Notes: generated from the sequence alone by a model not told the origin. A DNA stretch of 64,000 bases from Epiperipatus broadwayi (GCA_028023455.1 JAQFVV010006274.1:3532001-3596000), one strand, 5' to 3'. Positions 47,225-59,609 are shown, counted from the first letter of the stretch. Made by a program: numbers and translations.

Positions 47225-48500
47225 TGAAATTTTATCTAAATTTGATAGATTGAAATCCAAGAATCAAATATTTGGTATTTCTTTAGATGAATGGATAAGT
47301 TTTCATAACCTTTAATATTTGAATATTCATATTTACTACTATAATAATGAATTCCATAATTTAGGATTACAGTGAATCCAATGTCAACCTCATAAAATAT
47401 TGTAACTAATGGATCTGGAACCTCAAGAATTCAGACATGATTTTAGTAAGAATCTTGTCACAACCATTTCCAATATCATGAAAAAATTGCTGGAATTCTC
47501 CCGTATATCTATAAATCTGTTACAATCATGGTATACATTGATGATTCAGATACAGAATTTGAAACAGGTGATAATGATGAATAATCTGATAATGAAATAA
47601 TTATTAAAACTATTTTAAACAATTGGAAAAATCATGCTATTACTCGAGAGATTATCATTATGAAACTGTTTTGCAAAGCAGTATCTAAATAATTAAAAAT
47701 CAACTATTGCATTTTATATTGGATTATCAAAACAATGGAGTACTATTGTAATTTTTATTGAAAGGTTTTTATAATTCAGTAATCTGTTATTAAAATTTTT
47801 AAATAATTAAAACTTGAACCTTTAATGGCTAGAAAAAATGAATCAATGTTAATATATTGAAATGCTTAGAAGTCTATAGAATTATAACAAAAGTAATAAG
47901 GTGACCAAATACTGATTTATTGATGGCAGAGGTCAAGTGCTTATTCAAGATTCTGTACAAAAAATATTTAACACATTAGCCATAATCTATTAAATAATTT
48001 AATGACACTGACAGAAAAAAGTTTATATAGTTTTTTTATCTTTTTACTGAAAATTCTTTAACATCCTGAAAATGTAAAGAAAATATTTCTTTTTTATCAA
48101 GAGAACTTCAAAATGCAATGTAACAAATATGCAAAAAAGTGGATTATACTGTAATGATATTTTGAATATCATTATTTCATCTACTATGCTTGCCATTGAG
48201 ATTGATAGTCCTGAACATGAATTAAGTTTATTTCAGCAAATGGAACAATCAGTCCAGCAAAACTTGGCACTTTTCAAAATGATTGAGTGTGATTTACATT
48301 CATTATTTAAGAAAATAAATATTTATGAAGAATCAGGCAAAATCATTTCAAAATGGCAAATGCTGAAAAATTCATTATTTTGCATAAAAATAAAAACTTT
48401 TGTATTTCTGGAATCTAAACACAGGACTAATAGACTATTCATATTGAAAAGCTATTTTAATAAAAACCTCTCAACAATTGTAAAACAATTCCTTTAATTT
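47225..48500 (+). pseudogene. ZBED4-like hAT transposase fragment
   Basis: Plus-strand translation near 47268-47345 gives GISLDEWISFHN, then YLNIHIY and FHNLGL. The sequence resembles the SLDEWTSxxNRxYxNxxxH...FxNLGL block of hAT transposases, with the acidic residue of the catalytic site. Traces of the family follow near 47820-47960 (LEPLMARKNE, NTDLLMAE). The longest clean piece, 48129-48497, is 122 codons; EIDSPEHELSLFQQMEQSVQ suggests the late insertion-domain to C-terminal region. Stops break the frame. It starts directly beside the LINE that ends at 47215 on the other strand, so the LINE may have inserted into it. Confidence 0.6.
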
Positions 48501-49297
48501 TTTGATACAATTAAAAGATTAACTAAAAAACAAATATAAAACAAACTTTTCCCCCCATTTTGCATTATATATTTTTGTTTCATTTTGGGGTTTTTTTTTT
48601 CTACATTAAAACAAATCCTTTTTTAACTGGGTTTTTTTTTAATATAATCTCAAGAATTTTTGGAGAAAATTCTCAAGAAGGCAAAAAGTTTATATAAACA
48701 CTTTATCACTAATTATTTTTTACAGTATTTTATATTTTAAAATGTAGTAGAATTACACTTTTTTTCTCTTATATAAACTGAATATTCTCATATATGATTA
48801 TAATATGATCCAAAGTTTTTGTTTCTACAAATCATTCTTGAATTTTTATTGATAATATAAATTACATTATACTATAAAATAAAAACTTAGCCTAAAAATA
48901 TTGTTATTAAAATTTGATCTTTTATATGCTATATTTTTTTGTAAAATAAAAAAAAAAAAATTAATACATGAATGAATGAAATGTCAAATGATTTATTTTA
49001 GTACCTTAACAATAGAAAGATAGAAATTTGAAATATTTTAGCTACATTAGTGCTATATATTATTTCAAAATCTGTTTGAAAGTTTTTTAAAGTTGTTTTT
49101 GAATAATCTATATAATCTTTTACTAAAATGTTTTTGGTGAGTTAGTTCTCTAAATTTAATTGTTATTAAAAGGGAATTATATAACATTTTAATTATATTT
49201 TATTTTATTATAACATAGTAGGCTAAAAACAAATTAAGAGATTTAAAATACAATTTGTACACCTTACTTTAAACACTTTTTAGCAAAAAAAAAAAAT
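48501..49297. other. AT-rich noncoding DNA
   Basis: Low-complexity A/T with long T runs near 48590 and 48630. No gene was recognised. Confidence 0.55.
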
Positions 49298-49688
49298 TAA
49301 TTATATATATAAATACACACAATCTGACATTTCATCTGTCCTGCAGTCTTCTTCAGAGCTATGATATAAGACAAATAAAATAAATATATATAAATAATAC
49401 AATAAAAATGTATTTGTTAATTAAAAAAATAAAGAAAAATAACACAAGTATAATAAAATATAACAAAACATGATATTATTAAAATAAATTAAATATGATG
49501 AAATGCAATTAAAATCAAATAAAATAAAATAATCCAGATAATATAAAATAAAATGTACAATATTAAATTAAAATATAAAATAAATATAGATTATACATGT
49601 AAATACTTGTTTATTTTATTTTGCCATTATATCATAATTCTGAGGAAGATTGCAGGATAGTCAAAACATCACATTGTGTATATATATT
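49298..49688. repeat. Inverted repeat with hammerhead-like hairpins in both arms
   Basis: Arms of about 90-100 bp (49298-49395 and about 49595-49688) are inverted copies, with an A/T-rich centre that may extend the pairing. On the minus strand 49356 to 49328 reads CTGAAGAA, GACTG, CAGGA, CAGATGAAATG. On the plus strand 49640-49667 reads CTGAGGAA, GATTG, CAGGA, TAGTC, AAAAC. The layout copies that of the larger inverted repeat at 15250-16070, so the two probably belong to one family. Confidence 0.8.
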
Positions 49689-52103
49689 GTACCGGTCGAA
49701 AATGTATGTCCATCCAACAAGATTTAGAACCTGAGCAAAAGTACCCTGAATCCAATCATGTCCAAGATACATAGGTCAGGAGCAATCATAAATTCTAACC
49801 TGTTTGCCCATTCCCCAAATCTATAACACTACAGACAATACCTATGGTGATACTATATAAATTCATTATTTCCGGGCCCAGTGCTACATCGTTTTGCATG
49901 AGAACTCAGCTGATGATGTTGATGAGAGATTGGGTGAACCCAAGATATGTTAAAAACCTACATGAATATAAATATTATTAAGGAGATTCGAACAACTGGA
50001 TTAAGTTTAAAAATATAAATATTTATTTTGACAAAATTCAAGATGATTTTATATATATATATTCAACTTTACGCATTTAAAACTTTATTTTTGGTTACAA
50101 ATATTTGACGATCTTGATACAGTTATTTTATTTAGAGAGATATGAATTTAGTGCGGCGATTACAATACTGAACGTATATTTAAAAATAGGATTTTATTCA
50201 ATGTTACAAACGGATCTATCTGGGTGTTTTGGTGGACATTTATACATTAAAACACATATAAAGATATGACAATAATAGAGTTTTGCTGTTTGTATGATGT
50301 CATAGGATACCCTTGGCATTTGATATATAGTTCTATTTTCATTTATAGCATTTATTGATAACACTTAAATAAGGATACATTCTGATCAGTAAATAGACCA
50401 AAAACATTTATTTCACATTTAACGGTTAAATATTGTGAAACTCTATCAATATGGGAATGGCTTATTTCAATAAAGGGGAGGGCAGCTTCATGAGAGGTTG
50501 GATTTAAACTCCAACTAAAAATATTACAAAGAGAAAAAAACATTTCATTATCACATATCATTATGATTTATTTTACTAAACAGGCTAGAAAACTAACTAT
50601 AAGAAATTGCAGTGCTAGCATTATGTCAGTGAGAGAGAGGGTGGCACATTTGGCCAAGAAAACGTCATTCTATTTAAAGGTGGTATGCCAGCTTCAGGCT
50701 GAGCTGTACCTAATAGAAAAGTTAGGTAGGAAGTTGATATGGATCCGGTTTACAGTAAGTCCATGCAGAGCTTCAACTACACTAACCGGCTTGTTCCAGG
50801 TAGTAGACTTAGACCCCTGTTATGAACGAGAACAATAAAAAAGGACGGAAGGCTTTGAATCCCTGAAATTAGGTACATGTGAATCAATGCAGTATATAAA
50901 TATATACTTTACAGAGAAGAATGACAAACGAAGATGATCGTGAATCCCTGGAATGAGGTACAGGTGAATCAGATCAAGCCCTATGTGGCTTATCAATAAT
51001 TTGGCGTATGCTAGCAACGCTATTATAAAATATGAAATCATTGGTTTTAAATACTAAAATAAAGCCTTAAGTAGTTTAACAAATATGTAATGATATGTTA
51101 AAATAATGACCCATGTAAGATAAAGTCCTTTATCATAAGTTAAACTATAATTAATGAAGCATGCATTGCTCCTTTTTGAATCACTATTTTGTTTAACATA
51201 TAAAAAAACTAAAATTCACACACTTAAAAGTGCAAATAACAAAATAGATTTAAGTCACCAGCCTTTTGGCGATGATGATCAATAAGAAATTAATAAAATT
51301 AATGGACACCAATATCCACCCCAGATTGCAAAGCATTTATACATTTTGTATAAATTTATGCTCAAATATTTTTTTAAAAAGCATATATTTATTTAAAAAA
51401 CAAACTCAATCTTACGAGCTATTTAGATATAAATAATGACTCATTAATTCCTCTTCCCCTTCTATTCTACAGCGGGATATAGAAGGGATATAGAAGAAGT
51501 TCATAAAACTGGGTTTGATTGGCATTTACAAATAACATTAAGTGAAAAATATAAAAATATCACTAAATATAAATTATAACCGCACTAAATTATAAAAATA
51601 ATAAGCAGCATGAGTTGGATGAAATAGTTTACAATAAGATTACTTTAGGTTTAGAATCAATACCAAGGAAATAATTATTAGTTTTAATATACTCACCAAT
51701 GAGCAAGTTTAGAGATTAAATATACAGAAAACATTAATTTAAAAAGATAGGATTCATATAAGACAATTGTAATGGCTTTAGACTTGTTATCTCATGACTC
51801 TATAAGATGAAGTAAGCATGAATCTTCTATGGTCGGCGGAATTCTTTGATTAGTGATAGCTACATCTCTGCTCGGCAAAGGGTCAGGCTGAAGTCAGAGG
51901 GAAAGGTTGCTTTACCCAAAAACCATTTTTAAAAATCAAAAAGGCGTGAAATCGGTTAGCGACTATTGACCGAACTCTGACACAATAGATTTTTAACTCT
52001 ATTTATATAAACTTTGAGTTATTCAAAGAATGTTTTTAATTAAACTTCTTAACTCTTAATTAATCTTTAATTTACAGAAATATTTTCTGTTGTATTGTTA
52101 TTG
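49688..52103. other. Unclassified higher-complexity region, possible LTR-like start
   Basis: The stretch opens with TGTACCGG, similar to the TGTACCG edge of the Gypsy LTR at 26187, but the sequence then differs. TATATAAATT at 49854-49863 is followed about 25 bases later by CCAGT (A at 49880), a TATA plus initiator layout. Around 49920-49960, CTGATGATG and then GGTGAACCC recall hammerhead-like motifs but do not fit. A 91-codon frame at 50563-50838 and the complex patch 51820-51990 have no recognisable domain. No partner LTR was found. Confidence 0.35.
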
Positions 52104-52309
52104 GGGATGCAATCACAAGATAACTGTCCAAAAATAAATTCAAATCAATTTCCAGATTGGAAATAGATTTGATAAAAATGTTAACAGCTAACTAAATCAA
52201 TTAGCTTTGTTTTAAATTTTACTTTAATTTAAAAATTCCATTTTAGTCATGAAACAAAGTAATGTTCCCACCCCTTTAATTATTTTTGGACAGTCGGTGA
52301 TTGCATCTT
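52104..52309. mobile_element. MITE of about 206 bp
   Basis: The left end GATGCAATCACAAGATAACT and following GTCCAAAAATAAATT are the inverted copy of the right end (AATTATTTTTGGACAGT, then CGGTGATTGCATC). The terminal repeats are about 35 bp. The core has no coding capacity. Superfamily unknown. Confidence 0.75.
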
Positions 52310-54140
52310 CCATCTTGAATTTTTATGTAATTTTATAACGAAAAATAATTACAAAATAAATAAGATACAATCAAAAAAAAAAAAATACAAAATTATTTAC
52401 AATATTTGTTTGCGCTTTTATATATATAGAAGCTCTTTTAATATACGTATATATCTGAGTCGCATCTAGTGACATTAATATCAAAATAATTAAAGAATTT
52501 TTATTTAAAATTTGTATTTGTAACTTTTATAGACGCTTCTCAGAAATATATGTAAAGTTTATATACATATGACAAAAAAAAAAGCAGGATAAAATGTGGG
52601 TTGTAGTAGAATAGTGAAACTCGATCTTGAACTAAGATCCACTGTTTCAATATACAATAAACATTTTTGCTATAGAGTGTTTAAATTAAGGTATATAACT
52701 TGTATTTATATAAAATATTGCAGTAAAATAAAGAAAGTGAATAGTTAATGACATTTGTGATATTTAAAAGTAGTGACTTTTTTAAAAAATATTATTATAG
52801 CCATGTGTTTGTAAATAATTAAACTAAATTTTAAATGTGTTAATTTTTAGTCACATTGAGTTTTTTAAATATTTTATGATTTCTTTTGCTTAAGTTCATA
52901 TTGGCAGCACCAATCTGACCTTCATTAATATTTTGAACAACTTTTATAAGGATAAGTAATTAATAGTTCTGTTGAAAACAGAATAGTTAAATAATTAACT
53001 TAAACAGAAGTTATGTGAGAGGATTGCTGTTATCATATCACTATAAATTTCACTACTTTGTTATTAATATGCTTTGAGAAAAAGTGTTGTATATTATCAT
53101 TATAGTATCATTTCTCCAATTTCCAATTGACACAATTTTCTTAGAAATTTCCATATGCTAGCAACGTAATCATAATATGGTATTCTAATATAAAAGAAAT
53201 TGAAGTCAGCCTATTTAGCAGTGCAATTGTTTAGAAAAAAAAAATTCTGATTGTTATTTAATGTTAAACCTAAATGGTGAATACTTTAATTAAGGCACTT
53301 CTAGATGGCAAATATTTTAGATAGAGTTATCTTGAAAATATGTTGCCAGAAATATTATATCCAAACAGCCAACTTAGATTTTCAAATCTGATGCTGATTT
53401 CATTACTGCATGATAAGAACTTGTTGTAATTATAGGATCAAGTCTTGTGAGATACTAGTGTTCACATTAAGTACTCTGTAAAATAAATCACTTGATATAT
53501 ATATATATAATTAGTTTCCAACCAGTAACCACCTAAACATTCACAGTAAATATAGCAACCAATATTTCTAACTGCTGTCAAGGCAACCTTCACACCTTTT
53601 AATAGCAAGAATATATATATATATCAGCTTTTGGTTTTTCATTCTTTCAAATATTTCTTCAGACTTCAAGTATAGGCTAATTGCTTTAAAATCATAAACA
53701 ATTATTAACAGTGAAATATTTTATTTTTAATAATAAATCTCAAAAAATGTATTAATATTAAAATATGTTTCTTAAAAAAATAGAAATTATTAAAAGATAG
53801 TAAAATAAACAGCAATGAAAAAGATGGCACACACTTAACTTGCCAATTGCTAAATTAAAGTTTGAGTGATTTTTCATTCTTATTTCATTCTCTATTTAAT
53901 AATATTAACATACCTATTGTTATTCAATATTGAATGGCTAGATTTTTGATATGAATCCTGAAAGAAAAATATTCAATCTGATTGGAATTTAAATTTTTTT
54001 CAAAATTCTACTTGGCTGGGATTGGAATTAAAATCATGCTCACGTTTTCATGGAATCATGAAGCCTATACGTAGATATGTAATCTAGTAGATATGTAATC
54101 TACAAATATATTTTGTAATACAGTAAAATAAATCAATGTG
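52310..54140. other. AT-rich noncoding DNA
   Basis: No gene was recognised. (TA)n runs occur near 53500 and 53610. Confidence 0.5.
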
Positions 54141-54687
54141 GATTCCAGAGTATTTCCTATTACTTTGATTACTTGCCAATAAAAATTAAGTCTTTATAAA
54201 ATAGATTAATCTCTTCTGCAGTTGTAAAAAAAAATTCAGATAACATTTCTTATCAATTTTTTATTTTATTATGAAATTCTCAATACTGATAAATTCCTAT
54301 AAAGCTTAAAAATGGGCTTAAAAGTTGGAAATTTTTTTTAAAAAACTGATGTAGTAAGGTCTTTATTAAAATAATAATAAACATTTATATATTATCAATT
54401 TTATGTTTTAAAGGATTTTATTGATTTAAATGTTTTAATGTTACATCAAGTTATATTATAAAATCATACTTAGGAAGCAATAAAGCATGCAATAATCTAA
54501 CAATTAATAGTATAGAATTACTTAATCATATATAGTACATATTTACAAAAAATTTAAAAAAAAAACAATGTTCCTTTTAGTAGTGCATCAGATTATTAGA
54601 AATAACATTTTAGTGTTGCTGCATTAAGGATAAGTTATCAGAATAAATATTGTGTGGAAATTTTTTCATCCCTTGCTCTGAGTGATT

Positions 54688-56160
54688 CTAATTTAATCTG
54701 GAAAGTGTTTTGTTAATATCTACAATCATTATTATATAAAAAAGTGTATCTTGTATCTGCTGAAATGCATATAGAATAAATGTCGAAGTTCCAATTTCAG
54801 AGAAGATTACTTTTGAAAAAGATTTAAATAGTTTTAATGTTGCAATTATATATATATGAAATAGTCTAGGAATTTTTAAGCATATATTTTCTAAAGATTG
54901 ACATTCAAAAAACAAGTGAAATTCAGATTCTGTGTCTCTATGACAGAATTCCACAATGAGATACAATATTTGCCCAGAATCTTTTATACTCATAAAAATG
55001 TAATGTAGGTAGTGATTGTAAATTTAATTTTAATAAAAAATCAAAATATTGTGTTTCAAGGGACCAGTGTTTGAATTTTCAGGTTAACTGCTTATTATGT
55101 ATATTTAGCACAGACTCCTCATTATTATTATTTGAAGATAGATATAATAAAGTGTAAACATTCCAATAGTGATATTTGTCTTCAGGCAGATGAAAATTTA
55201 AGTTATCAATGGCTAACAATGAGCAAAGGAATAATTTTAAATAACTAGTTGTAGATGGTATAGCTTATCTATTGGAGCAATCCTAAATATGATTTTTAAA
55301 TTTGTAAAAGATTTTGCACATGAAGATATTATAGTTTTGTAAATTTTAAAGATCTATATTGAGTGAATACCTAAACCATTTTGTAATAGGGTTTTTATAA
55401 TTGTTTAATTGAGATAGAGGCAATCCTCCTTCTTTTAGAACAGTTTCCTGCACATGGTGTACACATAAGATGAAAATACTTTTGTATAAATAATTATGAG
55501 TGAATAGTAAGATATTCTTATCATTATTAGTAGATTACATAGTGTTGATTTTGCACATAGAGATAAATAAGTTTCCAAGAGAATTAATCTGGTATTCAAT
55601 TTTTCCTTTATACTTTTCTTGTATTGCTGATCTCATTCTTGAATTACTTAGATGAAAAAGAAATCCTAAAAAATTTATTACATATTCCTTCAAAGAATTC
55701 ATTATATCTTTTTCCGGTATGGATAAACCAAGCACAATTTTATTATGTTAAATTGTAATTTGTATTTGTTTGTATATTTAATTTAGATTTCTATTAAAAT
55801 GGGAATTTGTGTTTTTTTTTAACCTAAGAAAGTCTGATATATCATCCATGTTAGCTATGCATTGTATATTTTCTTTTATCTCTGGTATATGTATCCCAGT
55901 TAATTTTATTTGCTTCTTAAAAAAGGGTCTACATATGAGGTGAATAATAAAGCACTAAAAAGAGAACCTTGAGATACTGAGTAATGAGGCCTAAAAGCAG
56001 ATGAATACCTTTCATTATATGTTATATGAATCTCTCGATTTATTAGTAAATTTGTGATGATACACAAAATTGATTTTGGTACTTTTGTATCTTCTAGTCT
56101 ATCAATAAGGTTAACTGCAATCATATCATAAGCAGATTTGATATTGAATTGGTCTACTAT
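54688..56160 (-). pseudogene. LINE A reverse transcriptase and C-terminus
   Basis: Minus-strand frame 55906-56124 gives MIAVNLIDRLEDTKVPKSIL, then SSAFRPHYSVSQGSLFSALLF, matching the RT fingers-palm blocks (DxxxAYDxxxxxxL...GxPQGSxLSPLLF). The active-site block near 55840 reads NMDDISDFLRL, with NMDD in place of the usual YADD or FADD. The 55535-55735 frame, with LGLSIPEKDI and then FLGFLFHLS, is the post-palm KTxxxxF...YLGxxF region. The C-terminal frame, 54688-54993, has CHRDTESEFHLFFECQSL, a C...H...C knuckle seen at the end of many LINE ORF2 proteins. Stops lie between the blocks. Confidence 0.82.
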
Positions 56161-57039
56161 TGGACTATATTTTTGTTCTTTCTCACTGTATCTATTATAG
56201 TTTTGAATAGGAAGCTAGCTTGATCAGTTTATGGATCTTTTTTTTTTGCAAATTGCATTTTTGATAATGTAGGTAAAATATATTGTTCTAATTTATCAAT
56301 TTTTGATTCCACTGATCTAATTTTCAAACAGATGTTTTTTTTTTTATTGGACACAGTAAGTAGATATAGATCATGTAGATGGTATACTTCTTTACATAAG
56401 ATGCTAGCTAAATTTGATAGTAATTTACTTGTAAACTGACTTAAATGAGCAGAGACAAAAAGTGGAATATTGTGTATACCTGGATTGACATTGATGCAAT
56501 TTTTTGTTTAAATGTGCTTGGTGTAAAAATTATGTCTTCAATTGATGTTCCAAGATAGGTATCAAAAAAAGTTTTGTAGTGTAGGTGGATTGGCTTTAGC
56601 ATATTGTATCCAGGGATGATATTTTTTTGAAATTTTTAATTGTGGTAAGTACCCTGTTTATAGGCGGTTAACCTAGAGCCCAATGAATATAATGTCTATA
56701 CCATACATGAGGGTTTATTCATATATGTATATCTTTTTTTAATTGCAATGTAATTCTTTTAATGATTCGCTGATAGATTTGGTAAGCTTTTTTTAGAGCA
56801 ATAATTTTGGTAGATTCACTTTAGGTTGAATTATTATTTTGTATAGATCATCAGATAATTGTAAAACTTAGATGGAGACTTATTCTGAGTGATCTATTCA
56901 TTTGTGTAAGAAGTTATATTTACAAATGAATTCCAATCTTGAACAGAATTCATTACTAAGTTTTGAATTTTAAATAAAAGTCTATATATATCAATGAAAA
57001 AAAATTCTGGCGTTCAACCTGGAAGAAGCACCTGTACTG

Positions 57040-57299
57040 TTCATTAATTTGAAATTATCATTCTATGATTAAAATCAAATTTTAGAGGAACCAGTAATGC
57101 TAAATGATCTGAAAAGGAGGAATTTATAAAAGAAAGATTGATATAATGATGAAGCATTGGAAAATAAAATACTAGATCTATTAATGATAAATATCTGCTA
57201 TAATGAGATTGAGTCATTAGGTAAATAGCCTTTTAATATTCATTATGGAAGTTTTTTGTATGACTCCATTTTGTGGTGAATTTATTATAAGTCATATTG
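57040..57299 (-). pseudogene. LINE A AP-like endonuclease, downstream half
   Basis: Minus-strand translation starting at the target repeat gives GDFNMTYNKFT, then YLSLIDLVFY, then SFSDHLALLVPLKFD. GDFN and SDHLAL are hallmark motifs of the apurinic-type endonuclease of non-LTR elements (GDFNxxxxxW and SDHxxV/L). The catalytic D, N and H residues are in place. The upstream half lies at 58536-58930 beyond LINE B. Confidence 0.8.
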
Positions 57300-57309
57300 A
57301 AATCTCCTA

Positions 57310-58535
57310 CCTCTGCCTAGATTAAGAAGCGTTTGGCTACAGAAGCAAGTTACAGTAATTTTTCAAAACTTCCAATCGTCGGGTTCCTTTTTTCAGGGGA
57401 AATTATCATATTGGGAGGTTTATCGATTAATGTTTCCTGGGAAAACTAAATCCATTAATATACTTCCAATAAGAATCTATCAATTTTCCAAATTTAACAA
57501 AATTCATCAAACTGAGTCCTAAATTTGTTGATTTTTTAATAAAAATCATCCTTGGAGCACTCCCCACTGGGGCATTTCTCCACTACCAAAGAGGTTACAA
57601 CATCAACCCCCTTTGCCCCCTATGTAGCAAACAGGAGGAGTCAATTGACCACATTCTGGATCAATGTGATTCATGGACTCATCTCGTAATATAACATTGG
57701 ACCGGATAAATGGCATTGACCCAGCTAACATTTCTCTTAATGCAGCAATTAAAAAGGGTCAATTTGGAACAATAAGACTGGCCACTTTCATTAACTTCTC
57801 AATTTGGACTGCCAGACGTAGTATGATATTTGATCATGGCTGTGATGACTCAGTGATTAATCGTTTTTTCAAATCCCTCTACAAGATAAAAGAAGAGGAT
57901 AAATGAACTTGTCAGCCTTGGCTAATGGACCAAACCTGGAGCCAGATGAGGCTAGAATTCTAATTCATGTGTTTATTAGGCACAAAACTAGAACTTTCTC
58001 CCATCCACTAAACAAATAATATATTACATCTTTCACTTAAGAATAATCTAACTTTAACTATGAAGATCTTTCATACACCCTATATATTTAATACACAAAC
58101 TTTGTATTAATTACATACTATACAATTAACTTACTATATCAACTTATAAATCTTTTTATAGTCCTCGTTACTCCTTGGGCCAGGATAATCATTAATCAAT
58201 GGAATTTCCAAACCTTATACATAGGTTTGAATTACTTTATATTCCTAACTAATTAAGCTTATGACACACTGCCTTAAGGCATTAATATAAACTTTGATTT
58301 TATTTATAGTTATTTATGTTTCTTTCATACTTGCATTAATTAACCATCATGAGTTTCTTATACTGTTCTTAAGACTAAATTGTTGGTCTAATACAACTTT
58401 TGATCTTTCTGTATACATGGCTTGCATACCTCATTTATATGTATACATTGAAACTTTCTTATAGACCATGTTATCCTATCATTGATTGCTTTTGTATCCA
58501 CTCTAATGTGTAAATAAAGTTTGATTTTTGAAAGT
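57310..58535 (+). mobile_element. LINE B, 5'-truncated, inserted in LINE A
   Basis: The identical 10-bp word AAATCTCCTA occurs directly before (57300-57309) and after (58536-58545), a clean target-site duplication. The 3' end reads AATAAAGTTTGATTTTTGAAA. It splits the GDFN motif region of LINE A: PVLILGD lies on one side and GDFN on the other. It must be younger than LINE A. Confidence 0.85.
57521..57906 (+). pseudogene. LINE B ORF2 C-terminus
   Basis: Frame one (from 57521) reads LGALPTGAFLHYQRGY, then CPLCSKQEESIDHILDQC. This is the C-x-x-C...H...C zinc knuckle at the end of non-LTR ORF2 proteins. A one-base shift near 57675 moves to the frame that ends at 57906. That frame contains IRLATFINFSIWTARRSMIF, the usual FxxxxWxxR helix after the knuckle. 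The RT and endonuclease are absent through 5' truncation. Confidence 0.85.
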
Positions 58536-58930
58536 AAATCTCCTAATATTAGCACTGGATGAGGAAAAAAAATAATTTAATGTTATTATCAGCCTTTATA
58601 AAGGAATTGCATATACAAAAACTATATTGAGAATTACAGCTTGATGTTGTAAATTTATTTATTAAGATACTAGAGTCATTATATAAAATTTTAAGAATTA
58701 AAAGATTCATTATTTATGATAACCCAGTACCTGAAGACGGAATTAAGGAAGTTCCTGAGAATAAAGAGCAACCTAGAGTGTGCAAGTAGTTAGATGGATC
58801 TAATTGTGAATTATTGTATATTTTTTATTCAAGAAGACCTAGTATATGTGGTTTAACAAAATTGTACCATTTAATAAGGTTATAGTTGTGTTTTTTTTTT
58901 AAAGCACCAATTTTAATTAGCATATTAACT
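58536..58930 (-). pseudogene. LINE A endonuclease, upstream half
   Basis: Immediately outside the right target repeat the minus strand reads PHPVLILGDL, the beginning of the endonuclease HPVIxxGDFN motif, and further upstream CNSQYSFCICNSFIKADNNI. Together with 57040-57299 it shows that LINE B landed inside this motif. Poorly conserved otherwise. Confidence 0.55.
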
Positions 58931-59274
58931 TATTAAATAAAGTGAAAAGTTAATCATAGAGATAGCTAATACGTTTATAAGTAGTCAAATTAGCTGTCAA
59001 TTTAATGTTTATCCAGATGATTTATCATCTTTCTAAGAAAGAGATAGGTCCTCCTAGAGGCAGATCTGAAGCATTAGATCTGACATAATATGAATGATTT
59101 ACTTCATCACTACCTTGACTATTAACTTTTAATGTTTTCATTTTTTTTTTACTTCACGTTGGGGGGGGGGGGGTAGTACAATTTGATTCTCTTTGGTGAT
59201 ATGTAAATTGGTATCTATTTGTATCTTTGTAAAATGTATTTCTTAATAAAGCTTTTTATGAAATAATAAATATT
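58931..59274. other. LINE A edge, origin unclear; includes a 13-base G run
   Basis: No coding match was seen. A run of 13 Gs lies at 59161-59173, and the plus strand ends AATAAAGCTTTTTATG just before the target repeat. It may be the 5' end of LINE A or an inverted 3' tail. Confidence 0.35.
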
Positions 59275-59609
59275 TATTATCAATTTTAATGCATTATTCT
59301 GAAATAAGTAAACATTTTTTAATAATTTTTTCTAGAATTAATATATATATATATATTATACTTTCACATGTAAATATTTTGTACTTATATGTGTTGGACA
59401 AAATAATGGGGACACTTTATTATAGTACTATAATTGTACTTACATATAATACAGAAATGATATACTAACACTTTATATATATATACATAATTCTAAGGAT
59501 GTAGAAAGAAATATCTGACAAGAAGTAAATGCAATAAAAAAAATCAATTCCCAGAATGATTCCAGAGTATTTTATATTGCTTTGACAATATCTTGGCAAG
59601 AAGAACTTA

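Larger units (their letters stand above)
54404..59274 (-). mobile_element. LINE A, nearly full non-LTR element, decayed and interrupted
   Basis: The insertion is flanked by the repeated target word ATTATCAATTTTA (54391-54403 and 59276-59288), so a target duplication of 13 or more bases is likely. Minus-strand coding order is endonuclease, RT, C-terminal zinc-knuckle-like domain. LINE B (57310-58535) sits within the endonuclease. The last few hundred bases before 59274 end in AATAAAGCTTTTTATGAAAT on the plus strand. This could be a second polyadenylated end and would suggest a 5' inversion, but this part was not matched to the element. Confidence 0.7.

Noticed and set aside
48129-48497. 122-codon plus-strand frame as an independent host gene
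   Set aside because: It follows other hAT traces on the same strand, and its content suits the late part of a hAT transposase, so it was treated as a transposon remnant.
49915-49965. CTGATGATG ... GGTGAACCC as a hammerhead ribozyme
   Set aside because: Spacing and the GAAAC element do not fit the conserved core, and no cleavage triplet could be placed.
50563-50838. 91-codon frame with a GTAAGT at 50756, considered as an exon
   Set aside because: No recognisable domain, no convincing acceptor and no partner exon in phase were found.
59161-59173. Run of 13 Gs as a functional G-rich element
   Set aside because: A single G tract cannot form an intramolecular quadruplex without further tracts. 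It may be a slippage or assembly artefact.
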